Source of the DNA: Chondrosia reniformis
Lineage: Eukaryota; Porifera; Demospongiae; Chondrillida; Chondrillidae
Assembly (NCBI GenBank): GCA_947172415.1
Contig: OX359189.1
Coordinates: forward strand, 4,602,501 to 4,666,500
DNA length: 64,000 bases
Direction: 5' to 3'
Both the position numbers and the translations under genes were made by a program. A model generated the notes under the pieces. It did no database searches and had not been told where the DNA came from. It saw only the letters and a list, made by a program, of their open reading frames with translations. Each line of letters begins with the position of its first letter. Position 1 is the first letter of the stretch. This document shows, piece by piece, positions 62,879 to 64,000 of this stretch.

Positions 62879-63394
62879 ATGGTGGATTATACACAACAGC
62901 GCCTTGCAGATCTGAAGATTAAGACTGTGAAACAGACATCGGCTGAGCTGAAAACAGAGAGTTGTGCCGGTGACACTGGTGCTAAAATCAAGAATAATGT
63001 TGTGGATCTTGATGTGTTGCAAGCTTCAGCAGAAGTCACAGAATCGGAAACAGAAATTCGCAATGTGGCATGGATTGCAGTGCAGGACATCATCCTGACT
63101 GAGGATGACGAGCAGGCAGTAATTGATGGCAAGATGCTCCAAGATCAACACATTAACTGCGCTCAAATGTTGATCCATCAGCAGTTCCCTGGGGTAAATG
63201 GACTTCAGTCGTCACTCATACAAGACATACCAATCAAAGGTTCTAATAAGGATGCTATACAAATCATTCATGTGAGGAAAAACCACTGGGTTGTGGCAGT
63301 ATCCCATAAAGCAAAATCAGTCAAAGTCTATGATTCTATTTATTCTTCTTTGGACCAGACATCGGTAGAAACAGTGAAAACTTTGTTTAGTTGA
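62879..63394 (+). pseudogene. Ulp1-like (C48-type) protease, N-terminal part with His/Asp
   Basis: Contains IIHVRKNHWVVAVSHKAKSV (catalytic His region HWV) and VKVYDSIYSSL (Asp region YDS). The Cys box is missing and lies inverted at 62679-62865. C48-like proteases of this sort are frequent cargo or partners of DNA transposons in invertebrates. The frame stops (TTTAGTTGA) ~12 bp before the Merlin terminal repeat at 63407. Confidence 0.78.
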
Positions 63395-63406
63395 AATTTG
63401 GGATCA

Positions 63407-63895
63407 GGTGCATTAGCCGAACCAGAGTGATACGCCACTGTAATGACGTCATACGATGTCGCAATCACAGGACGATGAATAATGACGTCATAGAAATGGT
63501 GTACTATATAAAATATGAAAACAAAACAAAAACGACTAAATGGCGACTATATGGAAAAATGGAAACGTCATGCATGGATTCGGAAGAACAAAAAAGAACA
63601 GAAAAGGACAAGTAGGTGAAAGGACAGTAATATAGCGGGCTGAACAGAAGCTTATACAGGATATATGTCGGCGATGTGGTCCAGGATCTTGTCAAAGCAC
63701 TCTTGTGCAGTTTTGCCATACCTCTCCCGCCACATGAATTCATCTAGATACGACGGGAGTTGGTTCGCATCTACTCCTTTCATTCTTTTGAATTTTAACT
63801 TAACGCGAGCCCAGTAAGATTCCACATTCTGTGTGTGGACGCCAGTGGTTGGATCAACAAAGTGGAGGAAGTGGTACACGCTTTGCTGCAGGACA
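63407..63895 (-). mobile_element. Merlin element, truncated second copy
   Basis: Starts with the terminal repeat GGTGCATTAGCC, with ATACGCCACTGTAATGACGT following. The transposase C-terminus on the minus strand (63652-63879) is identical in protein to the last 76 codons of the 25-kb copy, from HFVDPTTGVHTQ. Similarity stops near 63895, where foldback sequence begins. Confidence 0.87.
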
Positions 63896-63897
63896 TA

Positions 63898-64000
63898 GAG
63901 TCTATACTAAGGTGTGAAAAGGTAATTGGATGCCCATGTGTTTAACCTTATATGATCTGTAGAGACTACTACTCTGTATGCAGCAGTTGAGAATTTCAGT
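63898..64000 (+). repeat. Partial copy of the 35-kb foldback element
   Basis: Matches about 35686-35790 (TCTATACTAAGGTGTGAAAA ... GTTGAGAATTTCAGT) with few differences, and continues beyond the window. Confidence 0.85.

Overview
The window is eukaryotic DNA from an animal. Its only clear single-copy host gene is PES1 (Pescadillo), on the + strand from 26475 to 59466. I reconstruct eleven exons, all with GT-AG introns and one continuous frame of 523 codons plus stop. Some introns are very short (57, 76 and 108 nt); others are swollen to 2.7-9.6 kb by mobile elements. Short introns, AT-rich DNA, DIRS-like, Merlin and Penelope elements and metazoan-type hammerhead ribozymes fit an early-branching animal, most likely a sponge. 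That assignment is inference.

Layout. 1-8236: a degenerate AT-rich array built on a TATATCCCA core. 8535-13260: a decayed tyrosine-recombinase (DIRS-like) retrotransposon with gag, RT, RNase H and recombinase remnants. 13258-19230: a ~157-bp satellite whose unit looks like the 3' end of that recombinase gene plus its downstream DNA. It is interrupted at 15176-15673 by a hammerhead retrozyme. 19243-23077: small inverted-repeat elements and a minisatellite. 23078-24330: a Penelope-like element with GIY-YIG domain and hammerhead. 24790-26298: a Merlin DNA transposon with ~80-bp terminal inverted repeats, ending 176 bp before the PES1 start codon.

Inside PES1. Intron 2 (9.6 kb) holds LINE remnants, a second hammerhead retrozyme family, a pogo-like transposase and a large foldback element. 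Intron 3 holds a third hammerhead family. Intron 4 holds a Ty3/Gypsy element, a Harbinger/ISL2EU-like transposase remnant and a second copy of the first retrozyme, which ends about 60 bp before exon 5. Introns 5-7 hold further hammerhead copies, three palindromic foldback copies and hairpin elements. After the PES1 poly(A) signal come another Penelope remnant with inverted hammerhead-bearing ends (59632-60345), a decayed pogo-like transposase (60948-62352), a Ulp1-like protease gene broken by a local inversion (62679-63394), a second truncated Merlin (63407-63895) and the edge of another foldback copy.

The most notable signal is the number of hammerhead ribozyme motifs, at least thirteen intact or degenerate copies in several unrelated repeat families. 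Two families have the same plan: a ~350-360 nt unit, slightly more than one unit inserted, a short inverted piece at the ribozyme-sense 5' end, and 12-15 bp target-site duplications. They resemble the animal retrozymes that make small circular RNAs. Three families share the same self-complementary stem III ACAGCUGU (one G change in a single copy). The second notable signal is the apparent birth of the 6-kb satellite from a retrotransposon end. All calls come from reading the sequence by eye; no searches were run.
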